DNA of 64,000 bases. Source: Raffaelea ambrosiae. Its lineage: Eukaryota > Ascomycota > Sordariomycetes > Ophiostomatales > Ophiostomataceae. Of the stretch, positions 21,476 to 31,782 are shown one piece after another. The position numbers and the translations under genes are program-made. The notes beneath the pieces were generated by a model. That model saw only the letters and a program-made list of their open reading frames with translations. It did no database searches and was not told where the DNA came from. The stretch is taken from positions 858,770 through 922,769 of the forward strand of contig PCDI01000016.1 of assembly GCA_002778195.1 (NCBI GenBank). Direction: 5' to 3'. Position 1 is the first letter of the stretch, and each line of letters starts with the position of its first letter.

Positions 21476-23090
21476 GGGGGGGCATGGGCGAGGGCGCCCT
21501 GGCGTGCATGTCCGTGTTCTGGATGACCTGCTCCGCGAGGAGCTGCTGTTGCCAGTGCATGTCTGTCTGGGTCAGTGTGTGGTAGGGGTTTGGCCGGTGC
21601 TTGCCCGTTCGTTCCTCCCACTTACGATTCACAGTATCCGCCAGAAAGGCAAGCGTTGCGTTGTGCGCTTCGATGGCGGCGTTGATCAGCTGGCGCTCCT
21701 CGCCCAGCGTCTGGATGCACGCCCCGGCCTCCTGGTTGGCGCTCAGCAGCTTCTCGAGCGACTGGCTGGCGCTCGCAGCCATGTGCTGCACGTCTTCGCG
21801 CACCAGCCGCACGTCGTGGGCCGTCTGGGCCGCCGTGCCCAGCAGCTGCTCCTGTCCCTCGAGCAGCGTGCCCTGCCCGCCGAGCAGCGTGCCCTGCCCG
21901 CCGAGCAGCGTGCCCTGCCCCTTGCCGATGCGCTCGACGCCGTCCTGGATCTGCTGCGTCCGCCGCGCGGCGATGCGCTCGGCACAGCGATCCAGGTCCT
22001 CGGACCTGCGCTGCACGCTCTTCAGCATGGCGTCCATGTCCATGTTCTTGCGCCGCGCGCGCTTCTGCCGCTGGCGCTCGACAAAGTTCTTGCCTGCACA
22101 AGAGGCCCGGTCAGCAGTCTGCACACGCGGCCACGGGCGGCTTCTTCTTCGGCTGGACCACGCGCACCGGACTGACCTTGCGCGGGCTCCATGGACCAGA
22201 TGAGGTCGGCGACGCCCTTGAGCAGGCAGTCATACAGGTCCTGGCAGCACTGGTGCATTTCCGGCTCGCGCTGGAAGCTCACGTTCTTGGATATGGCGTT
22301 GTGCATGGTCTCGGTGATGTCGTCGAACGCGCCCAGAATCTGCTCGTCCTTCTCGTGCGACCGCTGCGCCATCTGGCCATGTGGTGACAAGGCACGTCAG
22401 CCAAGCCGAGACCGGCAAGGGCACGGAGACAACCCATGCGCTCTTCGTCCGCCAAGGGCACGGAGACAACCCATGCGCTGCTTCGTCCGCCAAGGGGGCC
22501 CCCCTCTCTTACATGGAAAAGAACGCCGATGGCGCCGCGCGCCACGGACAGTCCATACTGGTCCGGGATCAGCTGGAGCCAGGGCTCGATGACGTCCTTC
22601 TTGCTGCCGGCCTTCTTCCAGAAGTACCGGAACAGATGGCCGTCCTTGCTGCTCTGCGCCTTGTGGTCGTCCCTGGCGCGTGCGATCTGGGCAAACAGGT
22701 CGTCCCAGCTGCAGTTCATAATGTCAAACTGGACGTCGCTGTTCGTCTTCTGGTACCACTCCAGGGCCCGTTCGACCTCCCGGTTGGGCCTAAGGCGGGT
22801 GTCATGAGTCCGCATGGCTCTCTTGTTGCATGGGCGAGAAGCAGAATCACTCACGGCAAGCGCATCACCTCCACCGTCCCGCACTCTTCGGAAAACGTGG
22901 CCGGGTTGACCCGGACATCGAGGGCTTCGTGGATCTCGCCCCCGTGGCCGTCCAGATACCGGGATGCAATGCGCAGGTGGGCCATGTTGTTTGTGATGCC
23001 GAGCCCGGTGGGAGCAGCACGGGAAGGGGCAGCTTGGGCCTCGGGCTCTCCGGGCTGTGAAGTCTGTCTTCGGCTCGCTGGCGTGGCCAT
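20619..23090 (-). CDS. DUF7708/STAND-like NTPase-family protein with degenerate P-loop, 706 aa
   Basis: Model: complement(join(20619..21562, 21626..22093, 22177..22372, 22513..22789, 22855..23090)), 2121 nt. The N-terminal half (about residues 90-270) resembles the alpha-helical DUF7708 region that opens many fungal STAND/NACHT-type proteins: WYQKTNSDVQFDI, KDVIEPWLQLIPDQYGLSVARGAIGVLF, and EMHQCCQDLYDCLLKGVADLIW. A coiled-coil-like middle follows, with three GQGTLL repeats, then a Gly run. The C-terminal NTPase-like domain has LLVDGNN where a Walker A is expected, then SPMSLLCGTLAAGLERL, FFCGLH, GPRGMLRSLLLQLA and FCLVDGL (Walker-B-like). No GKT/GKS is present. It ends soon after the NTPase-like core, without ankyrin, WD or TPR repeats. 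It is divergently paired with the AAA+ gene at 23687. Role unknown; relatives are linked to non-self recognition. Confidence 0.75.
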
Positions 23091-23686
23091 CACGAAGACT
23101 TGCTTGGTGTTGACGAGACAACACAGCGAGCCCTGTTGGCTGCATCGCCCTCGGCTTTTTTTTCCTTTTGTTCTGTCCAGCCCCAAAGCATCGTGACCAC
23201 GCTCGGATCATACAACCAGTCCATTTCCGGCCGTCTGCCACCCTTGGCTTCCCCACCGGCATGCAGACAGGGCTCGCTTTTCTTTCCAACGGCCCCCAAA
23301 CTCGAGACCAACATGGATGAAATTCATGCCGGGCGGCAAATTCGGGTCTTCGATTGGTTTGGACCCTTGTCTACTCCTGGTGCATGCATTGCGTCCATTG
23401 CCAGGCTGTTTTGGATGTGCAGCAGTCTGGTGGCTGTGTGAGAGGGAGAGAGAGGGGGGGAGAGAGGGAGAGAGAGAGAGAGAGAGCATTTTGTATTCTT
23501 CTCGCCGGACCTCCCTCGCCAGCCCCCCCGGTATCACCAACCAAAGAGGTTCATTTTGCTCCAAAGTGCAAAGACACACTGGCTCGGTCACCCCCATCCT
23601 CCTGCAGAGAACGGCAGACAGAACTGCAAATAGAACACAACCAAAACACAACCAAAACACAGTCAGAACGCAAACAGAACGCAAAC
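23091..23686. promoter_or_regulatory. Shared ~0.6-kb divergent promoter between STAND-like and AAA+ genes
   Basis: Both genes start from this interval in opposite directions. It contains a (GA)n purine tract (23445-23488) and an ACACAACCAAAACACA-rich stretch immediately before the plus-strand gene (23630-23686). No intact gene lies between, so co-regulation is plausible but not shown. Confidence 0.5.
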
Positions 23687-26600
23687 ATGCTCAAAGTGCG
23701 TGTCATCCCGAGAACTACACTCTGCTTGAATGAATGCTGACCGGCAGTCCAGGTGCCCGTCGCGCCGGACCCTCCGAGCCGGGCCCCGAGCCCCGTGGAC
23801 GCGTCTCGGAAACCGGCTGAGCCCTTCTTTGCAGTGCGATGGATAGACTCGTATGGCTTTGCCAAGACGGAGGACGAGCCTGGAGCGCACTATCTCATTG
23901 ACGTGTTCGAAGGCGGAACCTTTTTCGGCGACGGCAAGGCCGAGGACGGCCATGCGAAGCCGCCCAACGAGATGTGGATTGACCGCATCAGCATCAAGTC
24001 CAAGTACATTATGCGAACGCTCGAGAAAGTGCTCGAGGGAGAGCGTCGCAGACATCTCTCCAACGTCTTTTGCCGGCCGTTCCGGGCGCTGGCCAAGGCG
24101 CAGCCGGCCGCGCAGAAGATGCTCCTGGAGCTGCGGGAGGCCGCGGCCAGCGACAAGGCCCGGTCCGAGGCAGCGCTGCTGGCCCAGGCCTCGTCGGACA
24201 AGCCGAGAGAAGAAGGAGAAAAAGGAGCAGAAGCGCCCGAGGCGGACGCGTCCGAGACAGTAGAAGCGCCCGAGGAGGCGGAATGGCCCGGGGAGGCGGA
24301 AGCGCCCGGGGAGGCGGAATGGCCCGGGGAGGGCAATGCGTCCGACGAGAGCAGTGACGGCGACGCGCCTTTTCGGCGCCAGGCCCGACACTCGGAGGCC
24401 CGACACTCGGACAGCGGCTACGCTTCCTATGCGGCCTACACGGCGGCCTATGCGGCCGATGAGCCCCGCGGGCGAAGGTGGGAGGCCGACTCGGACTCCG
24501 GCAGCTCGTCCGACGACGTGTCCGTGTGGGACAGCCAGCTCGCCGTGGCGCACTGGCAGTGCTACGTCGAGTTTGCGGACACGTTCATGGTCCCCATGTT
24601 CCGCATGCTCGAGGAGACGCCGCGGACGACGGTGCACTACGACGACGTGCTGTCGCTGTTCCACCCGGGCGAGCTGGTGGTCGTGTCGACCCTCTTTGAC
24701 GACGACATCCGGCCGGGCGACCGGGCCAAGGTCCCCGGCAAGCTGCCGCGCTTCCTGCGGGTGTGGAACAGCATGTCCGTGCGGCGCGACAGGCAGACGC
24801 CCATCTCGTGCTACTTTATCGACTTTGACGGCGACAAGTTCGGCCCGGTGATGCTCACCTTCTACATCCGCGAGTTTGCCGACGAGGCGGACATCGAGTC
24901 GCTGCCCATCTACCCGGCCCGGTACGGCAGCGAAGACGGCCCGACGCCCGACGAGGAGGCCCTGCTGGGCCACAAGTTCCAGATGTGTGTCCGGGAGAAG
25001 CACCTCTACTACCGTGGCTGGACGCTGCCGACCGGCCCGCAGGACGAGTATCTGCGGCCCACCCACCCCCTGGCCATGGCCAACAGCCCCGAGGTGGCCC
25101 GCCCCGAGTACGTGGACAGCAACGTCATTGTGGACTTTGCGGCCACCATCCAGGCGATGCCGTTCTGGCGGCCGCGCTTCTTCGTGCCGTCGGCCCCGGC
25201 CCGGTCGCGCCCCGGGTCTCGCTCGCCGACGGTCCAGCTGCAGATGGCGTCCGACTACATCCGCCAGCGCCGGCTGTCCAACGAGCCGGTCGTGCGCCGC
25301 CGTGTCCGGCTGCCCGACACGTCCGTGGAAAACGATGCCTTCCTGGCCGCCTTTGTGGACGGCGACACCGGCGTGGACTATGCGCTGGCCCGCGAGGACG
25401 CCGCCATTGTGACGTGCCGCCTGCTGGGATACGTCTTTCGCGAGCGCAAGTTTGTCCGCTTCGACCTGCGCTATCTCTCCAAGCTCGAGAACCAGTCGAT
25501 TGTGTTTGACAACCTCAAGATCGACGAGCACCACAAGGAGATGGTGCTGGCCCTCGTCGACAGCCACTTCCACAAGCAGCGCACGAGCCATCTGCTGCCC
25601 ATCGGGCTGGGCCAGGACCTCATCCACGGCAAGGGAGACGGCCTGGTGATCCTGCTGCACGGCATGCCTGGCGTGGGCAAGACGGCGACCGCCGAGGCTG
25701 TGGCCCAGTTCAACAAGCAGCCGCTGTTTGTCATCACGTGCGGCGACCTGGGCCTCTCGCCCGCCGACGTCGAGGCGTCCCTGGATGAGATCTTCCGGCT
25801 CGCGCATTTGTGGAACTGTGTCCTCTTGCTGGACGAGGCCGACATCTTCCTGGCCGAACGCACGCGGAACGACCTCGAGCGCAACGCTCTGGTCTCAGGT
25901 GAGCCGTTGGAGAAGGAAGAATCTCAAAGGAAAAAAGGAAAAAGGGAAGAAAAAGAAAAGAAAAAGAAAAAGAAAAAGAAAAAGAAAAAGAAAAAGAAAA
26001 GGAATAAATACCCTCCCGTCTGACTGCCTTGTAGTCTTCTTGCGAGCCCTGGAATACTACAGCGGCATTCTCTTTCTCACGACGAACCGTGTCGGCACCC
26101 TGGACGAGGCGTTCAAGTCCCGCATTCATATGAGCCTGTACTACGGGCCGCTCACGAAGAAGCAGACCCTGCAGATCTTTGAGATGAACATGGACCGTGT
26201 CCAAGACATTGTGTCCAAGAGACTGCGCGCCCAGGAACAGCTCGCATCGTATCGCAGCCAGAGCAGAGGCGACGGCGACGGCGACGGGGACCACCCAGAC
26301 GACGCCGCCCCGGCCTTGGCGGTCCGGCGGGAGGCCATCCTGGCGTTTGCGAGCCAGCATTACGACGACAACCACTGGGGCGGCCGGTGGAACGGCCGGC
26401 AGATCCGCAACGCCTTCCAGATTGCGTCGTCGCTGGCCTTTTACGACAAGCGCCAGGAGCTGATCAAGGCGCGCGGGGAGAACCGCGCCACCAGCAGCCT
26501 GCCCGCCGAGCTGAGCGACCGGCAGTTCCGCAAGGTCGCCCGCGCCACCACCATGTTCGACCGCTACATGGCCAGCACGCGCGGCGGCGACGACAAGCAC

Positions 26601-26981
26601 AATGCCAAGGTCGACCGGCTGCGCGCCGACGATGGCAACTTTGGTGTACAGTCGCCGGAGCTGTCCCGGGTGCCGCAGCCCCAGAACGACGACCAGCCCC
26701 CGCATCGCGACGGAGGCACGCCCCGTGGATCGCGCGATTTTGGCACCAGTCCTGGCCAGCTGCCGCCGGCCCCATCGTTGTCTGCCAGGGAGGGCTACAG
26801 GTCGGACGCAAGCGTCTACGGCCCGCAACAGGACGACTATGAGCGCCGCAACGATGTCCACAACTTCATGCGCAACCCGCCATGGTCCACCGAGGGGCAG
26901 GCTCCGTATCCCCCCGGCGGAGGACCGCAGTATCCGCCAGCAGGGCCGTCCCAACAATACGGGTCCCAGCCATGGACCTAC

Positions 26982-27017
<36 letters not shown>

Positions 27018-27344
27018 TACTATGGAGGACAGCCCAACCCGCGATCCTCGGGTCAGTGGTACGGCGACCAGAGCAGGCCCTACGAGGGATCCGCCAGAGG
27101 GTCGGGCGACTTTCGGGACAGGCGAGGAGACAGATCGCCCGTCCGACGGCATGAATCTGGGAGCTCGAGCCACCGCGGGTCACAAGATCAGGGGTACTCG
27201 GAAGGAGGAGGAGGAGGAGGAGGCTTAGGCCTTTATCCCGGTACTGTCCCACAAAGCGCGGACCGAGGCTGGAGCATGAATGACCAGATGAGACCTGGCG
27301 GTACTGGGCCGCGATTCGGCCAGCCCTATGGGCAAGGGCCATAA
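23687..27344 (+). CDS. AAA+ ATPase with DUF7025-type N-terminal region and disordered Gly-rich tail, ~1154 aa
   Basis: Model: join(23687..23695, 23753..25898, 26035..27344). The three-codon first exon (MLK) is tentative. It is proposed because the large exon has no early ATG and is preceded by CTGACCGGCAGTCCAG, a good acceptor, and because phases fit. Residues ~20-100 form a conserved-looking segment (FFAVRW to KYIMRTLEKVL). An acidic, repetitive linker (EAPEEAEWPGEAE) follows, then a DUF7025-like region (~270-420). The AAA module has Walker A GMPGVGKT near residue 640, Walker B LLLDEADIF near 695, sensor-like LFLTTNR right after intron 2, and a lid segment WNGRQIRNAFQIA. The last ~230 residues are Pro/Gly/Arg-rich and disordered, with a poly-Gly run. 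Intron 2 is made almost wholly of AAAGAA repeats, opposite in strand bias to other introns here. The function of this fungal ATPase class is poorly known. Confidence 0.85.
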
Positions 27345-27477
27345 GAACTGTCAAAAGAGGGTCGCTGGGCTGCAGGGACCACGCGGCCCAAGGTAAGTCA
27401 CTGTGTGCAGCTCGAGGTTGCCATTTAGTAGATCGTTAGTCTACTTGAAAGTATATGTGTGTTTGTGCAAGACCGTT

Positions 27478-27960
27478 TTATTCCATTACCCGAATATGGT
27501 GATCGAGCCTGTGAAGGACGTGCAAGCCGAGAACGCCCTTCCACTCCTTGGCCAGCTGCACGCCGGGCGCAAACAGCGGCACGTACGCGACGTCGCCGGC
27601 CGTCTTGGCCGTGTCGATGCCGCCGCCGAGGTACGACGAGTTCGCGACGGGCGGCAGGCCGAGCAGGCCGTCGATGGGCATGTCAAAGGCCGCGTCGGCC
27701 TCGTCCCAGAGCAAAAACGGCTGCTGCTCGACCGCCAGGCCGGTGCCCTGCAGGGCCACCGTGTCGGAGACGACGGTGGTGATCCAGTCGGTCAGGGCCA
27801 CGTCCTGCTGTGCAGCTCGCTTGGCCCGGAGCTGTGACCGCGCGGCTGCTGCGAGCGCTGGATCGCGTGCGGCTCTGGACTGGAGGGGGATGCTGATGAG
27901 CTCTGCGGCAGCTGCCGTCCCGGCCAGCAGGGCAGCCGAGGCAAGTGTGGCCAGCTGCAT
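27478..27960 (-). pseudogene. Secreted pepsin-family (A1) remnant lacking catalytic motifs, 160 aa
   Basis: An open frame runs from ATG 27960 with a signal peptide (MQLATLASAALLAGTAAAA) and a propeptide-like stretch ending in QLRAKRAAQQ. The text then jumps to DWITTVVSDTVALQGTGLAVEQQ and IDGLLGLPP, which match the flap-to-lobe segment of pepsin-like aspartic proteases (SDTV.IGGL.V.NQ, FDGILGLG). The DTGSS segment expected before it is missing, and so are the second DSG motif and the C-terminal half. The last 40 residues are unlike the family. This looks like an internally deleted gene that stayed in frame, or a very short secreted derivative. Assignment rests on motif recall, and an unrelated small secreted protein remains possible. 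Confidence 0.5.
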
Positions 27961-29379
27961 TGTGAAGAGAGTCGGTGGAACTTTCGAAAGGTGAAACTTG
28001 CACAGATGAAATTGACTCTGCATTTGCAAAAAGAGACGAAGCAATGGACGAGGACTGAATGCAGCTTGTTCTAACCCAGCAACCGCGTCCCTGAGCTGCT
28101 GGACCTCTTCGCACTTATATACCAAACAACATCAAGCAACATATTCGTCTCGATTTCGATCTTCCTTTTCATGTCACTCATTTCGGCCATTCCTGGGATC
28201 CTGGCTGGCCGAGGGATGCCTGCAGCGCTCCGCGTCTCTTCGGCCTTGTCTAATACGCAGGCGGAGCCCAACGTTGCGCTTGTGTGGGGAAACAGGGCCT
28301 GGTCATCGGGGCCGTATGGGGATGAAACGAGGCGGGACCAGTGTGCTGGGAAAAGAGGCCGCTGGCCGGTCCAACACCCGGAGTTGCGTGTCAACCAGCC
28401 ACGATGCTTAGTTGGAAGATTCGACGTCACCAAGCCTAAGCCCCAGCCCGAGTATTGCAATTGGGCTGCAGCCTTGTGGCAGTGGATCATGGCTGCGTCT
28501 GCCATGGCCTGTTCATGAGAAGACTGTATTCAGTCGTCGAGATTGGCAGACCGCCTTCTCGTTTGACCAGGGCGAACAATGGACAGGATTTGCGCCGTCT
28601 AACCAATCTGGCAGACCCATGGAACAACCACGATCTGGAATGAAGGAGCAATCGGTATGAAGGAGAAAAAATGAAGGAGATTTGCTTGGCCAAAAGAAAG
28701 TTGCCCCAAGCCTCAAGGGTAACATACACCAAACTAACGAGACTCTGAACCGTTGAGACCACCAGCTTCGGAAACAAACCACTGACTAGTGGATGCAACC
28801 CGGCCCATTGACGTCGATCCCAGTCTGCGCCATTGTTGGTGGCAGGGGATGCTTTCTGGGAGGCCGTCTGATTGGCCCGCTCGCTTGAAAAAGAGAGCAA
28901 GGTTGTGTAAGAGAGCATGGCATGTGTGCTTCTGGCAGGTTACGAAAATCTATCAACACCACCCCATACCACGCTCAGCGTTGGGTGTTCTAGAAATTCT
29001 TCGAAAAGAGGCTCAAGTCCCGAATGCAGGTGGCCGCGTTCTGCTAATGGTTGTAGCTCATAGCATACTTTGTATTTGCGCTTTGCCGAGACAGATGAAG
29101 CGGGCTTCAATGCTCTAGAAAAGAAATCTTTGCAAACAAATCCATGGCAGCTGCATACAATCAACCAGCTATGACCAGTTTAACCCATTCAGATTGCCGA
29201 TGTCTCCAAGGCTTCTTCATTGGCTCTTAAAAGTCTTCCCTCATACGGACGACCGCACACGGAGAGCACCTAACAAGAAAAGAACCACACGCCCATATAG
29301 ACATGCCTTGCTCCACGAGCTGGCCGCATCATGAGCTCGCCAACATGTAGAGAGCTGTTCACCGTGACAAGTCGTCGCA
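27961..29379. other. Intergenic region, no gene seen
   Basis: Upstream flank of the protease remnant and of the PEBP-like pseudogene. Lower GC than the surrounding genes. Open frames here have no recognisable features. Confidence 0.45.
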
Positions 29380-30160
29380 ATGCGTCTCCTCGCTGCTGTT
29401 TCTGCACCTTTGGTCTGGTCAGCCTCTCAGCAGTCCAGACCCCGAGGGCTTGGTCCCGAGCGTGATGCCCCATCTTGACGTTGTTTTCGGCAGCAAGTCT
29501 GTGTCACCAGCTGGAACGAGTCTAGCAAAAGCAGGTAAGACCGTGGTCGTGGTGCTTTGTTGTTTCGCGATACTTTCACTAACCCGTCAACTAGAAACGT
29601 CAAGGCAACCGACCATCCGTCTCCAGAATGCCAATTTCAGCGGGACGTACTTCTTTCTTGTGATCGGTTAGTGAGAATGACACAAGACTAGGTTCGCCAA
29701 ATCAAACAGAAGCTGACTTGTGCCTTTTCAGACCTGGACGTGCAAGCAAGATCCCCCCCTCTTGTCAATTTTCGTGTCCTTAATATGAAGCTGCAGAGGT
29801 ATGCTTCTGCACACTGACCGCCCTTTCTTAGACCTTCCGGCAGCTTCCGCCAAACTCTCTTTCATGCGATGATCCAAGACTTCAAGCCATCCGACCAAGC
29901 CACGGCCGACGGCGTCCACACCCTAACCTCGTCCGCCACCGGGCCAGCGTCGTACATGGGACTCTCCCTGCTGAAAGAGACGCCTGCCCACCCGCACCAC
30001 TATGTCGAAGTCCTCTAGGAGCAGCCGGCAGGCTTTTCTGTGCCGGCCAAGATGCAGTCCATGGTGCGCAGCCGCATGGGCTTCAGCCTGGTCCGCTTTG
30101 CGACAGCAGCCGAGCTGGGCACGCCAGTGGCCGCCAACCTACTTTGCAGTGACAGGCTGA
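29380..30160 (+). pseudogene. PEBP-like (phosphatidylethanolamine-binding protein family) pseudogene
   Basis: Four intron-like gaps (29535-29594, 29661-29731, and a short one near 29800-29833) join in phase to give a PEBP-type protein: LDVVFGSKSVSPAGTSL, AETSRQPTI, GTYFFLVIDLDVQA, FRQTLFHAMIQDF, TGPASYMGL, TPAHPHHYVEVL. A TAG stop (30016-30018) comes next, and the same frame continues with EQPAGFSVPAKM and GFSLVRFATAAELGTPVAANL. That is the normal family C-terminus, in which a Tyr or Phe usually stands where the TAG is. In addition, the signal-peptide-like start (MRLLAAVSAPLVWSAS, ATG 29380) is one base out of frame with the body. Two disablements and intact splice sites suggest a fairly recent loss. 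Secreted PEBP-like proteins of fungi have no settled function. Confidence 0.7.
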
Positions 30161-30651
30161 TTTTTGGTCTTTTCCTGAATGTTTCAAGGTGGCCATACGA
30201 TACTGCGAATCAGCGAGAGCTTTGTCTTACAGGACTGCTCAACAGCAAGCGGAGATAAAAAATGAGTTGCATGTTGGAGAAACAATGTACGATCGGAAGC
30301 TCCAGCGACGGCAAATGCCTGAAAGTGATCAAGGGGAAACAATTCGTGCCGAAGCAGCCAATGGGGGGGCAAATCACCATTGGAGAAAAAAGTCACCACA
30401 CTTGGAAAGCGCATTATTGCTCAGTCATTGCTCGTACCTAGGTGCATTGCAATCGGTGGGATTTGATAATAGGGAAGGAGCCAGCCGGCCTCGCTCTTTC
30501 CCTCTGGGACGGCAGGTCCAAACCGCGTGACTTCTCTTCACGATATCCTGTGATTTCTCTCCGTTTCTCTCACTTTTTCTGCTTCCTCGACGCAAACCCC
30601 CACACAGAAGAAAGGAATAGCAAGCAACACACGCAGAGAGAACCAGCAATC
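30161..30651. other. Upstream region of the alcohol dehydrogenase gene
   Basis: No gene. A CT-rich leader (30530-30595: TTCTCTTCACG to CTTCCTCGAC) lies just before the ADH start, as in expressed fungal genes. Confidence 0.5.
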
Positions 30652-31782
30652 ATGGCGACCGCAGTTATCCCAGACACCATGCGGGCGATCCAGGTCGTCG
30701 AGTACGGCAAGCCCTACCAGATCAGCACGGTGCCCGTGCCTAAGAACCTGGGACCCAACGAGCTGCTCGTCAAGATCGCCGTTGCCTCCTACTGCCACAC
30801 CGACAGCATGGTCCAGGCCGGCATTTTTGGGGGCGCCAAGCTGCCCCTGACTGCCTCTCACGAAGGCGCCGGCACCGTTGTGGCCGTCGGCTCCGATGTG
30901 GCTGCCGAGGGCACTTTCCACGTGGGCGACCGCGTCATGGGTGGCATCCCCCACACGGTCTGCGGCACCTGTGCCGACTGCACCGGCCCGGAGACCCAGC
31001 GACAGTACTGCACCGGCGGCTGCGAGGGCCACAACGGTGTCTACGGCACAGACGGCTACTTTGCCGAATACGCCTGTGTCGACGCTGTCTGGAGCACGCG
31101 TTTGCCGGCTACCGTGTCCTTCCTGTCCGCAGCTCCGCTGTCCTGTGCCGGGCGCACTGTCTGGCGCGGCGTGCAGCAGGCCATCCTTCGAGCTGCGCTA
31201 AAAGAGGGCGACTGGCTGGCCATTGTGGGCGCTGGAGGCGGCTTGGGCCACATGGGCGTGCAGTTTGCCAGAAACCATGGGCTGCAGGTGGTGGGCATCG
31301 ACGCGCGCGACGAGGGCCTGGCGGCCGCGCGCCAGGCCGGTGTGAATCTGGCTGTGGACGCCCGTGCTGGCACAGAAGCCTGCGTGGCTGCCGTGCACAA
31401 GGTTGCACCCGGCGGTGCGGCAGCCACGTTGGTGCTGTCTGACGTCCCGACGGCATCCGCTCTGGCATGTGCAGTCACACGGCCACATGGCTCCGTTGTG
31501 CAGATTGCCCAGCCGGACACCGTGGTCATTCCGTTCCGCGAAATTGTCTTTCGAGACATACGCATCTATGGCAGCCTGGTTTGCTCGCCACGCGAGAGCC
31601 AGGACATGGTCGACTTTATTGCAAAACACGGACTGGACGTGGAGGTGGTGCCCTTCGATGGCTTGGACAAGATTGAGGACCTTCAGACGCTTGTCCACAG
31701 CGGCAAGCTCAAGGGCAAGGCAGCCATCATCGTGGATACTACACAGCTTGAGCAGGGCAAGAAGCCTATCAATAGTTCTTAA
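30652..31782 (+). CDS. Zinc-dependent alcohol dehydrogenase (MDR family), 376 aa
   Basis: A single exon with a start in GCAATCATGGCG. Catalytic zinc ligands are in SYCHTD (Cys) and the SHEGAGTVV segment (His-Glu). The structural zinc loop CGTCADC...QYC is present but has nine residues before the last Cys, where seven are usual. The NAD-binding Rossmann motif is VGAGGGLGHMG, followed by an acidic GIDARDEG that favours NAD over NADP. Length and domain order match the tetrameric microbial ADH1 type, which interconverts alcohols and aldehydes with NAD(H) in the cytosol. C-terminal residues (LKGKAAIIVDTTQLEQGKKP) are family-like. Substrate range cannot be told from sequence. Confidence 0.9.
   Translation: MATAVIPDTMRAIQVVEYGKPYQISTVPVPKNLGPNELLVKIAVASYCHTDSMVQAGIFGGAKLPLTASHEGAGTVVAVGSDVAAEGTFHVGDRVMGGIPHTVCGTCADCTGPETQRQYCTGGCEGHNGVYGTDGYFAEYACVDAVWSTRLPATVSFLSAAPLSCAGRTVWRGVQQAILRAALKEGDWLAIVGAGGGLGHMGVQFARNHGLQVVGIDARDEGLAAARQAGVNLAVDARAGTEACVAAVHKVAPGGAAATLVLSDVPTASALACAVTRPHGSVVQIAQPDTVVIPFREIVFRDIRIYGSLVCSPRESQDMVDFIAKHGLDVEVVPFDGLDKIEDLQTLVHSGKLKGKAAIIVDTTQLEQGKKPINSS

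Noticed and set aside
23663..25807. 714-codon open frame opposite the AAA+ gene
   Set aside because: It is an antisense shadow of a clear AAA+ coding sequence. Its long length follows from GC-rich codon bias on the real strand.
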